From Vibrio spartinae (GTDB lineage Bacteria; Pseudomonadota; Gammaproteobacteria; Enterobacterales; Vibrionaceae), in contig NZ_AP024908.1 of the NCBI RefSeq assembly GCF_024347135.1, forward strand, positions 868,001-932,000: a stretch of DNA of 64,000 nucleotides. Direction: 5' to 3'. Positions within the stretch are counted from its first letter, which is position 1. The number at the start of each line of letters is the position of its first letter. The translations under genes were made by a program, and so were the position numbers. Shown here in pieces: positions 1 to 8,094 of the stretch. Below the pieces are notes generated by a model. That model did not search any database and was not told the origin of the DNA. It saw only the letters and a list, made by a program, of their open reading frames with translations.

Positions 1-501
1 TGGCTTGATGCATTACGTCAGGCACTGCTGGCTTCAAAAATCATCTCTTACGCACAAGGCTTTATGCTGATGCGTGAAGCGTCTGATGAGAATAGCTGGG
101 AACTGAACTACGGTAATGTTGCTCTGATGTGGCGAGGTGGCTGTATTATCCGTTCAGCGTTCCTCGGCAATATCCGCGATGCGTATGATACCAAGCCGGA
201 ACTCGCTTTCTTAGGGTCCGATCCATACTTCAAAGGCATTCTGGATAACTGTCTTGCGGCATGGCGTAAAGTGGCGGCCAAATCTCTGGAAGCCGGTATC
301 CCAATGCCTTGTACCACATCCGCACTGACATTCCTGGATGGCTACACAACGGCACGTCTTCCTGCAAACCTGCTTCAGGCTCAGCGCGATTACTTCGGTG
401 CGCACACCTATGAGCGTGTTGACAGTCCACGTGGTGAGTTCTTTCACACCAACTGGACAGGGACAGGCGGTGATACCGCTTCAACAACTTACGATGTCTG
501 A
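1..501 (+). CDS. gnd: 6-phosphogluconate dehydrogenase, C-terminal part
   Basis: This is the 3' end of gnd, cut by the window edge; the frame is open from base 1. The enzyme oxidises and decarboxylates 6-phosphogluconate to ribulose 5-phosphate with NADP+ in the cytosolic pentose phosphate pathway. The visible 166 residues are the all-helical C-terminal domain: the stretch ASKIISYAQGFMLMREAS and the tail HTNWTGTGGDTASTTYDV are typical of the family, whose C-terminal tail reaches into the partner subunit of the dimer. A strong terminator follows 70 bases after the stop. Nothing looks damaged. Confidence 0.95.
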   Translation, partial: WLDALRQALLASKIISYAQGFMLMREASDENSWELNYGNVALMWRGGCIIRSAFLGNIRDAYDTKPELAFLGSDPYFKGILDNCLAAWRKVAAKSLEAGIPMPCTTSALTFLDGYTTARLPANLLQAQRDYFGAHTYERVDSPRGEFFHTNWTGTGGDTASTTYDV

Positions 502-570
502 GGCTCACAAATCAGCCAACAAATCGTACGATTACTAATAGATTTGTGATTATAATTTGACCTTTCTATC

Positions 571-603
571 GATGCTGCTTAAAATCAAGCAGCATCTTTT
601 TTT
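571..603 (+). terminator. Rho-independent terminator after gnd
   Basis: A perfect 10-bp stem (GATGCTGCTT pairing with AAGCAGCATC) with a 6-base loop is followed by a run of seven T. It lies 70 bases after the gnd stop and is well placed to end that transcript. Confidence 0.9.
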
Positions 604-644
604 CATCCATCGCATATCCATCGTAACAATAGAGAGATAGAAAA

Positions 645-833
645 ATGTTCAATAAACATTATGTCTTGGTTCCTTCAGAACTTGAAATCGAAACGTTTCG
701 CTCACCAGAAACAAACGAAGTCACCGCCACAGAAAGAGAGGAACTGGTGCGTCAGGCTCAGGAAACCGGCATGCAACAATGCGCCACTATGCCTGAGCGT
801 AAAAAAAGTTCTGACTATAAACGATGCGCCTGA
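645..833 (+). CDS. Small hypothetical protein (62 aa)
   Basis: A 62-residue, charged, soluble protein with no signal peptide or membrane segment. The start is supported by a purine-rich AGAGAGATAG sequence a few bases upstream and by its own intergenic space after the gnd terminator. The N-terminal half reads like real protein (MFNKHYVLVPSELEIETF), while the C-terminus (ERKKSSDYKRCA) is low in information. I do not recognise the family. It could be a short lineage-specific gene or the front of a decayed longer one. Confidence 0.45.
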   Translation: MFNKHYVLVPSELEIETFRSPETNEVTATEREELVRQAQETGMQQCATMPERKKSSDYKRCA

Positions 834-948
834 GCACACGCATCAAGCATACGACAAAGATACATGGTTACTTTATCTTGTCACTGACCTAACACGTTAC
901 GGATGCTCGTGTTAGGCGTTATTCAATTCTATCGCTTCATTCGATAGT

Positions 949-2046
949 TCACGCTTTGCCCTTGCGGATCACCACACAAGATGTCTGCTTCTGTTTGCCA
1001 TAGCCAATGATTTGAGTGAGAACCGCTTTGCCGACCGGAATGTAAGCGGCTGCAACGACCTCAGACTGATGATCAACATGTGGATCATGAATAAAGAAAA
1101 AGTGTTCACTCATGCCACTGAGTAAGATCCAGTGCGGTTCTTTGTTCCCCGTAAACCGATATGTGCTGATCAGCAATAAAACACCCGCGCCCTGTTCCAA
1201 CCAACACTCAAACTGAGCTTGTGTCGGCGGCATATCCGTCACCGCAACATTCGAATACCCTGCCAACTGTTGACAAAAATCCTGATGAACTAATTCAATC
1301 ACCGACTTTTTATTCAGGTCCCGCACACCATCAATAAATGGCACCGTTGAAGAACGACTCCACAGCTCAACCTCAAAGCCTCGCCGTGCCGCAGCCAACG
1401 CCAGACCGTGTCCGCTACACCCGCCATGTCCGGATGTCATGTAGATCGTGGTTGCTTCTCGCCATAACTGTAGCTCATGGGTACGGGTCAGTTCGGTTTC
1501 AGGCTCAAAGCGCGCAAAGCTCATCAACAGACAGGCGGCACCACATGTAAACGGGGTCGTCTGGACATACAGCGGTACGGGCACTTCCAAGCGAGGCTCA
1601 TGCGGATCGAGCCGTTTTTGCATCCGAATCCCGTCACATTGGTCATCGTAATAATGGACCAGCATTCTGAGTAGTTTATAGCCCATTTTTTCATATAATT
1701 TTAATGCGGCCCTATTGTCATCCCGAACTTCTAGTCGTAATGTACAAGCACCTTGATCAAGAGCTGCATGCTCACATTGCTCCATGAGTTGTTGGGCAAT
1801 GCCCCGGCCTCTGAAGTCAGGGTTTACGGCAATCGAATACAACCTTGATAGCTGTGTACCTTGGTGAAACAGAAGTAAAGCATAGCCAGCCAGTTGAGCG
1901 CCGGATTCGGCAACAAAAATGGCAGCATGTACCGATTTCAGAAACCGCCGCATTTGACGTGGTGAGATTTTGTCTCCGGTGAAAAGCTGTTGCTCTAGTG
2001 CATTTAGCGCAGAAAGATCAGTGTGGTTCGCATGACGAATGTCCAT
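949..2046 (-). CDS. GNAT acetyltransferase fused to C39-like peptidase
   Basis: About 365 residues. Residues 1-150 form a RimI-like GNAT domain, with the acetyl-CoA loop seen in NPDFRGRGIAQQLMEQCE. The rest is a C39/papain-like cysteine peptidase domain beginning PLYVQTTPFTCGAACLLM, where the Cys of FTCGAA is the likely nucleophile; a later HWILLSGM and HDPH may supply the His and Asp. I chose the ATG at 2046 because GAGG lies eight bases upstream and the GNAT fold starts there; an in-frame start 33 codons earlier has no such support. It is divergent from a RimK-type ATP-grasp gene. Families of this kind have been predicted to make and trim peptide or amino-acid tags, but the substrate is unknown. 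Confidence 0.8.
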   Translation of the reverse strand: MDIRHANHTDLSALNALEQQLFTGDKISPRQMRRFLKSVHAAIFVAESGAQLAGYALLLFHQGTQLSRLYSIAVNPDFRGRGIAQQLMEQCEHAALDQGACTLRLEVRDDNRAALKLYEKMGYKLLRMLVHYYDDQCDGIRMQKRLDPHEPRLEVPVPLYVQTTPFTCGAACLLMSFARFEPETELTRTHELQLWREATTIYMTSGHGGCSGHGLALAAARRGFEVELWSRSSTVPFIDGVRDLNKKSVIELVHQDFCQQLAGYSNVAVTDMPPTQAQFECWLEQGAGVLLLISTYRFTGNKEPHWILLSGMSEHFFFIHDPHVDHQSEVVAAAYIPVGKAVLTQIIGYGKQKQTSCVVIRKGKA

Positions 2047-2160
2047 ACGATGCCTCAAAAGGTTAGAAGATTGCGATGCAATATTATGTCGATACCGCCC
2101 TCTCGACAAGAGACTTATCTTCATGAGAGACGGCGTATCCTGCAACCGGAATTATAAGCC

Positions 2161-3612
2161 ATGGCAAATCTTTTTATTGTGACCGATCATACCGATGACT
2201 GGCACCAATATTTCCCTTCCGATCAGGTGATCAACGTTCAAAACTACCTGAACACCAACTGGAAACCGACGCATAAATCGATTCAGGTCGTTAATTTATG
2301 CCGCAGTTACGACTATATGAGCAGTGGCTACTATTGCTCACTGATGGCAGAAGCAAGAGGACACCGTGTGATTCCCCGAGTGATGGCGATCAACGATATT
2401 CATCAACCGTTTCTGCACTCTTCGAATCTACTCAAGCTGAATAAACTCTATCCGTCTGAACATGCGTTGCAGTGCAAAATTTACTTTGGCCGCACACCGC
2501 AAAAAGGATTGGAGAAGCTGGCACGACATCTATTTGAACAGTTCATGATTCCGGTGATTCATCTTGAGCTATCAAGACATAACCAGCAGTGGCATATCAA
2601 ATCAATTCAGCCATTCCCGTTTCAGGATCTGACCGACCCGGAACAGGACTTCTTTATTGAATCGCTGGAAAAATTTTCCCGTAAAGTGTGGAAGAATCCC
2701 AAACAGAATAAAGCATCTCGCTATGATCTTGCGATGCTGATCGATCCGGAGGAAAAAATGCCCCCTTCGGATAAAGCAGCACTCAAGCGATTCCAGAAAG
2801 CAGCCCAACGATTAGGCATGAATCTGGAAACCATTACGACGGAGCATCTCTCTCGTTTGGGCGAGTTTGACGGACTATTTATTCGCGCAACCACCAACAT
2901 CAGCAACGAGACCTATCGTTTTGCGAAGACGGCTGAGAAAATGGGATTAGTCGTGATGGATGATTCCGAATCCATTATGAAATGCACCAATAAAGTCTTT
3001 CTGACCGAGTTGCTGCAACGCAATCGTATTCCCGCACCTAAAAGCGTGATTGTGCAAAGCTTTGATCCTGACTGGCAGGAAAAACTGCTCTCTGAGCTGT
3101 CATTTCCGATGGTGTTAAAAATTCCTGATGGTGCTTTCTCACGTGGCGTCATCAAAGTGACGGACATTGACTCGCTCAATCAAGAAGCAGCGTTGTTGTT
3201 TGAGAAAAGTGCGTTGATTCTGGCTCAGGCGTTCATGCCGACCGACTTTGACTGGCGTATCGGTATTCTCAATCGACAAGCAATTTTCTCATGTAAATAT
3301 ATGATGAGTCGTGGCCACTGGCAGATATATCACCACCATAACAATGGCAGAACAACGTCCGGTAGTTTTGAAACGCTGGATCTCAAGCAAGTACCCAAAA
3401 ATGTCATCGACACGGCACTGAAAGCCGCCAATTTAATCGGTAATGGTTTATATGGCGTTGACTTGAAAGAGATCAATGGTCAGGTTTATGTGATTGAAGT
3501 CAATGATAATCCGAGTATCGATCATCAGGTCGAAGATGCTTTCTTAGGAGACCTACTCTATGATCGGGTTATGACCGAGTTTCTGCGCCGTATTCAGATG
3601 CGAGGATTCTGA
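2161..3612 (+). CDS. RimK-family ATP-grasp ligase with RLAN N-terminal domain
   Basis: 483 residues. The first 180 or so match the RLAN region that precedes a class of RimK-like ligases (NLFIVTDHTDDW, then RSYDYMSSGYYCSLMAEARGH). Residues 280-480 are an ATP-grasp domain, with the lysine strand PMVLKIPDGAFSRGV, the acidic metal site GVDLKEINGQVYVIEVNDNP, and a YLLS-like closing helix. Enzymes of this fold join an amino acid, often glutamate, to a carboxylate through an acyl-phosphate. Start ATG 2161 lacks a strong Shine-Dalgarno sequence. It lies 114 bases from the divergent GNAT/C39 gene, so both probably share a control region. The acceptor molecule cannot be read from sequence. Confidence 0.85.
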   Translation: MANLFIVTDHTDDWHQYFPSDQVINVQNYLNTNWKPTHKSIQVVNLCRSYDYMSSGYYCSLMAEARGHRVIPRVMAINDIHQPFLHSSNLLKLNKLYPSEHALQCKIYFGRTPQKGLEKLARHLFEQFMIPVIHLELSRHNQQWHIKSIQPFPFQDLTDPEQDFFIESLEKFSRKVWKNPKQNKASRYDLAMLIDPEEKMPPSDKAALKRFQKAAQRLGMNLETITTEHLSRLGEFDGLFIRATTNISNETYRFAKTAEKMGLVVMDDSESIMKCTNKVFLTELLQRNRIPAPKSVIVQSFDPDWQEKLLSELSFPMVLKIPDGAFSRGVIKVTDIDSLNQEAALLFEKSALILAQAFMPTDFDWRIGILNRQAIFSCKYMMSRGHWQIYHHHNNGRTTSGSFETLDLKQVPKNVIDTALKAANLIGNGLYGVDLKEINGQVYVIEVNDNPSIDHQVEDAFLGDLLYDRVMTEFLRRIQMRGF

Positions 3613-3928
3613 ACTTCCGTCTTTCATGTCGCTGTTTTGATCGTATCTGACATCACCAGTCGCCATCGCACACCGCGGTGGCTGCTCCCATCCCCCTCAA
3701 CACAAACTTTATTGCATATATAAGTGTGACTCACCTCTACTTATTGATGCTATTTATGCGATTCACTTCTCAAATTCATTGAAATGTATTTTTAGTTTCA
3801 TATTAAAAAGTAAAACTAGACCGTGAAATAGTTGATAATTTTAGTAGTGAGTCATCAATTTTGATGCATTGATTATTCACGAACGAAATCTCACATAATC
3901 ATGGAAAACAACGTCAAGTGGATCAGAA
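3613..3928. other. Intergenic region upstream of the nuclease gene
   Basis: 316 bases, AT-rich in its second half, which probably holds the promoter of the nuclease gene. A 10-base palindrome CACCGCGGTG lies at 3671-3680 but has no T-run. I see no gene here. Confidence 0.5.
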
Positions 3929-6520
3929 ATGAAAGTCAAAACCTCATTATCATGCCTGTCGATTGCCATCGGAGGCATTCTTTCGCTCTCGGCACATGCC
4001 GATATTCTCCTTTCACAATATGTGGAAGGGTCCGGATACAATAAAGCCATCGAAATAGCCAATACCGGAGATGAAGCACGCACTCTGGACGGCTATACCC
4101 TGGCTAAGTCAACCAACGGGAATGGCGAGTGGCGTAATAAACTCCCCCTCGACGGGCGGAACATTCCGGCTCACGGGGTGCTCGTCATTGCCAATAGTCA
4201 GGCCGGCAGTGACATTCTGGCAGTCAGCCAAGAGACCAATACCACCGTCCTGAATTTTAACGGTAATGACCCGGTAGCCTTACTCCGTAACGGCTCAGTC
4301 CACGATATGATCGGCACCATGGGGGGCAGCTATTTTGCCAAAGACGTCACACTGGTGCGTCAATCCAATCATTTAACCCCCTCACCGACCTATGTCGAAT
4401 CACAATGGACCAATGCCGAAAAAGACAATATCGACGGACTCGGTGCCATCGACAGCCCAGTCTCAACCTTTACTTGTGAAGGCGAGTCCTTTATCTCTAT
4501 TCAACAAATTCAGGGAGAAGGCAGCCGCTCACCACTGCTCAGTGGCTCAAGTAACACGACCGATCAACAATATACCGTTCGGGGTGTCGTCAGCGCCGTT
4601 ACAACAGGGCTCACCAAAGGCTTCTATCTGCAAGCGCTGGAAAACGACTACAATAGCAATACCTCGGAAGGTCTCTTTATCTACACTGGTCAGTCAGCCG
4701 CTGCTCTCAAACCCGGTGATGTGGTCTGCGCGAAAGGGCAAGTCAAAGAGTATTATGATTTGACCGAACTCTCTGCGGATAACCAGCAGTGGGTTAAACA
4801 GGGAGAGCAACAACCGCCACAAGCAACCGATATTGTCTTCGCCGCAGGGGATGATAACTTTACTCAAACGCTGGAACGCTATGAAGGGATGCTGGTCAAT
4901 CTGCCAGCCACGCTGGACATGCGTGTAACTCGCACATTCAGTTTCGACTATGATGCCAGACGCAACAATATGGTGCTCGCTCAAGGGCGTTTAAATGTCC
5001 AGCCCAACCAAAACTTTGCGGCAGGTTCACAGCAAGCCAAGCAGCAAAGTCTGGAAAATGCACAGCATCGCCTGTTTATTGAATCAGACCAAGTTGCTGA
5101 TGATGGCGAAATCCCTTACTACCCCCAGTTTGGCCGGAGCGACATTGATCAAGACGGCTCTACCGAAGATTATATCCGCATCAATGATACCCTCAGCGGT
5201 GCTCAAGGTGTGCTCACGTACAGTTATGGTGAATACCGTTTGGTCATGACCAATACGCTGACTCAGGATAACTTCGTTCACAACTCGCCACGCCGCGCTT
5301 CACCACAATTGAAAGACGGTGGAGACCTGCGGATTGCCACGTTCAATGTGCTGAATTATTTCAATTCTCCATTTGGCGGTGATGCGAACCCTTATGGCAG
5401 TAACCGCGGTGCTAAAAGTGCCGGTGAATTTGAGATCCAGCAAGAGAAAATCGTACGCGCTATCTTACAGCTCGATGCCGATATTGTCGGTCTGATGGAA
5501 ATTGAAAATAACGGTTTCGGCGATGGCGGTGCCATTCATCAATTGGTTGAGCAACTCAATCAGCAGATAGACAAACCGGAAAATCGCTACCATTATGTGG
5601 CAATAGACAGCAATCAGGACGGCACCATCGACTCACAGGATACCGTCGGCACCGATGCGATTACCACTGGCCTGATTTACCGCAATCAACATGTCTCTTT
5701 AACCACACCACGTATCATCCATATGCCATCGCAACAAGCTCCGGCTGTGTATGACAAAGACGGCAATATGATTGAAGACGGCAAAAACTACCAGCGAGAT
5801 ACCCTCGCCCCGACGTTTAAAGTCAGTCACAGCAAAGGCCTCGAGCAAGCACTCACCATTGCCGTGAACCACTTTAAATCCAAAGGCTCGACCTGTTGGG
5901 AAGATGTTGCTGCAATTGAAAATGGCGGACAAGGTCAGCAAGACCCGGATTTCCAAGGCTCATGTGAAAACTTCCGCGTTGCTGCTGCCGTGGCACTGGG
6001 AGACGCATTGAAAACCATCGGGGGTCATCAGATCATTCTCGGAGACCTCAACGCCTACGGCAAAGAAGATCCATTGCTGGTGTTGACCGATTACACCCCT
6101 GAGAAATATGGCAAAACCATCCACGCCGCCAGAAATACCTTTATTAATGGCAAACCGCAGTTTGGCGATCAAGGCGCTGACATCACCCATGGCTACGGTT
6201 ACATCAGTGCGGTGAGTCTGATCCATCCTGATAACTGGAGTTATTCGTACAACGATGAAGTGGGCTCTTTAGACCATATTTTGATTAGTCCAAGTCTCAA
6301 AATGCACGTGATTGATGCCACCGACTGGCATATCAATGCGGCTGAGTCTTCTTTGTTTGACTACAACAACAAATATAAAGGCGATCTCCCCAAATACCGT
6401 GACCAATACCGGGCATCAGACCATGATCCTGCGGTACTGGAACTGAAAATGGGCGGCTCGATCAACGGTGTGTTACTGGTTTCGCTGTTCGGGCTACTCG
6501 TCATCCGACGTCGCGCATAA
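3929..6520 (+). CDS. ExeM/NucH-family extracellular nuclease, GlyGly-CTERM
   Basis: 863 residues. Residues 1-24 are a signal peptide ending SAHA. A lamin-tail-like domain follows (about 25-140), then an OB-fold-like middle (about 200-300), then an endonuclease/exonuclease/phosphatase domain from residue 467 (LRIATFNVLNYF), with metal and catalytic motifs GLMEIENN, ILGDLNAYG (near 700) and SDHDP (near 830). The tail has a Gly-Gly-Ser, a hydrophobic helix and RRR, the GlyGly-CTERM signal that rhombosortase processes during type II secretion and surface release. Vibrio cholerae Xds has this architecture and degrades extracellular DNA in biofilms, for phosphate supply and to escape DNA nets. Single gene with its own terminator. 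The closest named homologue is Xds, but orthology is not proved here. Confidence 0.9.
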   Translation: MKVKTSLSCLSIAIGGILSLSAHADILLSQYVEGSGYNKAIEIANTGDEARTLDGYTLAKSTNGNGEWRNKLPLDGRNIPAHGVLVIANSQAGSDILAVSQETNTTVLNFNGNDPVALLRNGSVHDMIGTMGGSYFAKDVTLVRQSNHLTPSPTYVESQWTNAEKDNIDGLGAIDSPVSTFTCEGESFISIQQIQGEGSRSPLLSGSSNTTDQQYTVRGVVSAVTTGLTKGFYLQALENDYNSNTSEGLFIYTGQSAAALKPGDVVCAKGQVKEYYDLTELSADNQQWVKQGEQQPPQATDIVFAAGDDNFTQTLERYEGMLVNLPATLDMRVTRTFSFDYDARRNNMVLAQGRLNVQPNQNFAAGSQQAKQQSLENAQHRLFIESDQVADDGEIPYYPQFGRSDIDQDGSTEDYIRINDTLSGAQGVLTYSYGEYRLVMTNTLTQDNFVHNSPRRASPQLKDGGDLRIATFNVLNYFNSPFGGDANPYGSNRGAKSAGEFEIQQEKIVRAILQLDADIVGLMEIENNGFGDGGAIHQLVEQLNQQIDKPENRYHYVAIDSNQDGTIDSQDTVGTDAITTGLIYRNQHVSLTTPRIIHMPSQQAPAVYDKDGNMIEDGKNYQRDTLAPTFKVSHSKGLEQALTIAVNHFKSKGSTCWEDVAAIENGGQGQQDPDFQGSCENFRVAAAVALGDALKTIGGHQIILGDLNAYGKEDPLLVLTDYTPEKYGKTIHAARNTFINGKPQFGDQGADITHGYGYISAVSLIHPDNWSYSYNDEVGSLDHILISPSLKMHVIDATDWHINAAESSLFDYNNKYKGDLPKYRDQYRASDHDPAVLELKMGGSINGVLLVSLFGLLVIRRRA

Positions 6521-6538
6521 TCAACCCTCACCTTCAAT

Positions 6539-6567
6539 CAGGGGACACTCGTCCCCTGTTATTGTTT
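6539..6567 (+). terminator. Terminator after nuclease gene
   Basis: An 8-bp perfect stem (CAGGGGAC with GTCCCCTG, four-base loop ACTC) followed by TTATTGTTTT, 18 bases after the stop codon. Confidence 0.85.
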
Positions 6568-6627
6568 TGAGACTGGCATCTGCCTGATCCTGAACGCGTC
6601 AAACCGCTGCATGAGCACTTTTCCTAT

Positions 6628-7905
6628 TTCCCCCCGCCTCCGGGCACCGAAATATGACGCACAATTGCGTTTGCCAATTTCAGCGGCATGGGTGTCCTGC
6701 CCGGAAAAGCTTAATCATTCTCCCGGAATGATTTTCTTTGTTCGGTGGTTGATTTGAAGTTGGGTGAAATCTAAAGAAAGTCGATTTGGTCGCTGCTCTC
6801 AGGGGGAAAAATCCCGGATGGATTTTTCAGGATTGCTTGAGCAGGATGCGAATCAATCCGACCCTGATTACGCGTACTGAACCTAAAAAGATGCTTTTGG
6901 TTCCTTTTGCATCATCAAAAGGAACTGGGGCGCTGTCGGGGATGCCATTGAAATCGGCAAAAATAATCGCGCACCAAATCACTGCACCTCACCTTTAAAC
7001 TTCCCAGCCTTCGGCCCCAAATTTTGACGCACAATCTCGTTTTTTGGTTTCAGAGGCATTGGTGTCTTGTGCGCCAGTTACTCTTGCCGAGATGCAAGAG
7101 TAACCAGAAAATCTTTTTTGTTTGGCTGAGTTGCGTGTTGTCCAGAACCAGCTTTTACGGGCGTCCTGCCCGGAAAAGCTTAATCATTCTTCCGTGAATG
7201 ATTTTCTTGGTTTGGTGGCTGATTTGAATTGAGTGAAACATTTTAAGAGCCGACTTGAACGATGCACTCAGGGTAAAAATTCAAGGATGAATTTTTAGCT
7301 TTTCGTGAGCAGGAGCGAATAAAAGCGACCCGGCCAGCGTCCACGAACTAAAACGTTCTTTTGGGTACTTTTGGAACGCCAAAAGTATCTGGGGCGCGTG
7401 CATCAGATGCCGCAGAAATTAATAAACTCATTGCGCCTCAAACAACAGAGCACAATGTTCATCTCCCCAGCCTTCGGCCCCCAAATTTTGACGCACAATT
7501 GCGTTTGCCAATTTCAGCGGCATCGATGCTCAGTGCGCCAGTTCATCTTTCAGAGATGAAAGACGAACCAGAAAATCTTTTTTTGTTGGGCTTGGGTGTG
7601 CGCTTTCCAGAACCGTCTTTTACGGGCATCCTGCCCGGAAAAGCCTAACCATTCTTCCGTGAATGGTTTTCTTGGTTTGGTGGTTGATTTGAAGTTGGGT
7701 GAAATCTAAAGAAAGTCGATTTGGTCGCTGCTCTCAGGGGGAAAAATCCCGGATGGATTTTTCAGGATTGCTTGAGCAGGATGCGAATCAATCCGCCCCT
7801 GATAACGCGTACTGAACCAGAAAAGATGCTTTTGGTTCCTTTTGCATCCATCAAAAGGAACTGGGGCGCAGTCGGAGATGCTAATGAAACCGAGCGTCCC
7901 AAACC
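6628..7905 (+). repeat. Multi-hairpin repeat cluster I (about three tandem units)
   Basis: Three head-to-tail copies of a unit of about 430-460 bp. Unit landmarks in order are: CCTTCGGCCCC with TTTTGACGCACAAT; hairpin A (7077-7104, 11-bp stem); hairpin B around GGGCGTCCTGCCC (7151-7179); hairpin C (7182-7203); hairpin D (7275-7296); hairpin E (7366-7387); and a closing CTGGGGCGC. The third unit repeats these at 7541-7568, 7617-7644, 7647-7668, 7741-7763 and about 7833-7861. The first unit (6628-6945) has lost hairpin A. Bases differ between units in matched pairs that keep the stems. Short open frames exist in both strands but the pairing, not a protein, is what is conserved. No transposase is present. 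The cluster ends about 190 bp before a bacteriocin gene. Confidence 0.85.
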
Positions 7906-8094
7906 ACAACCCAATCCTAATATACCCCTTTATTTCATGTTACCCCCATTCCAAAAATAACCTTTTCCCTATCAGAAAACCAAATTCAAATATGACTTAT
8001 AAACTCTATTGAGTATAATTAATGATTCATATGAAAATAACCTTATCAATAAGCATCCATCGATAAAACAATCACGGCTCAGCCAACAACGTCA

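Noticed and set aside
888..916. Inverted repeat CCTAACAC/GTGTTAGG resembling integron core sites
   Set aside because: Only about 30 bp in total, too short for an attC site, and no T-run follows for a terminator. Left as a plain hairpin.
6786..7960. Short open frames within the hairpin repeats (for example 6786-6998, 7361-7648, 7721-7960)
   Set aside because: Frames exist in both strands of the same units, lack ribosome binding sites and break between copies, while base pairing is preserved. I treat them as noncoding.
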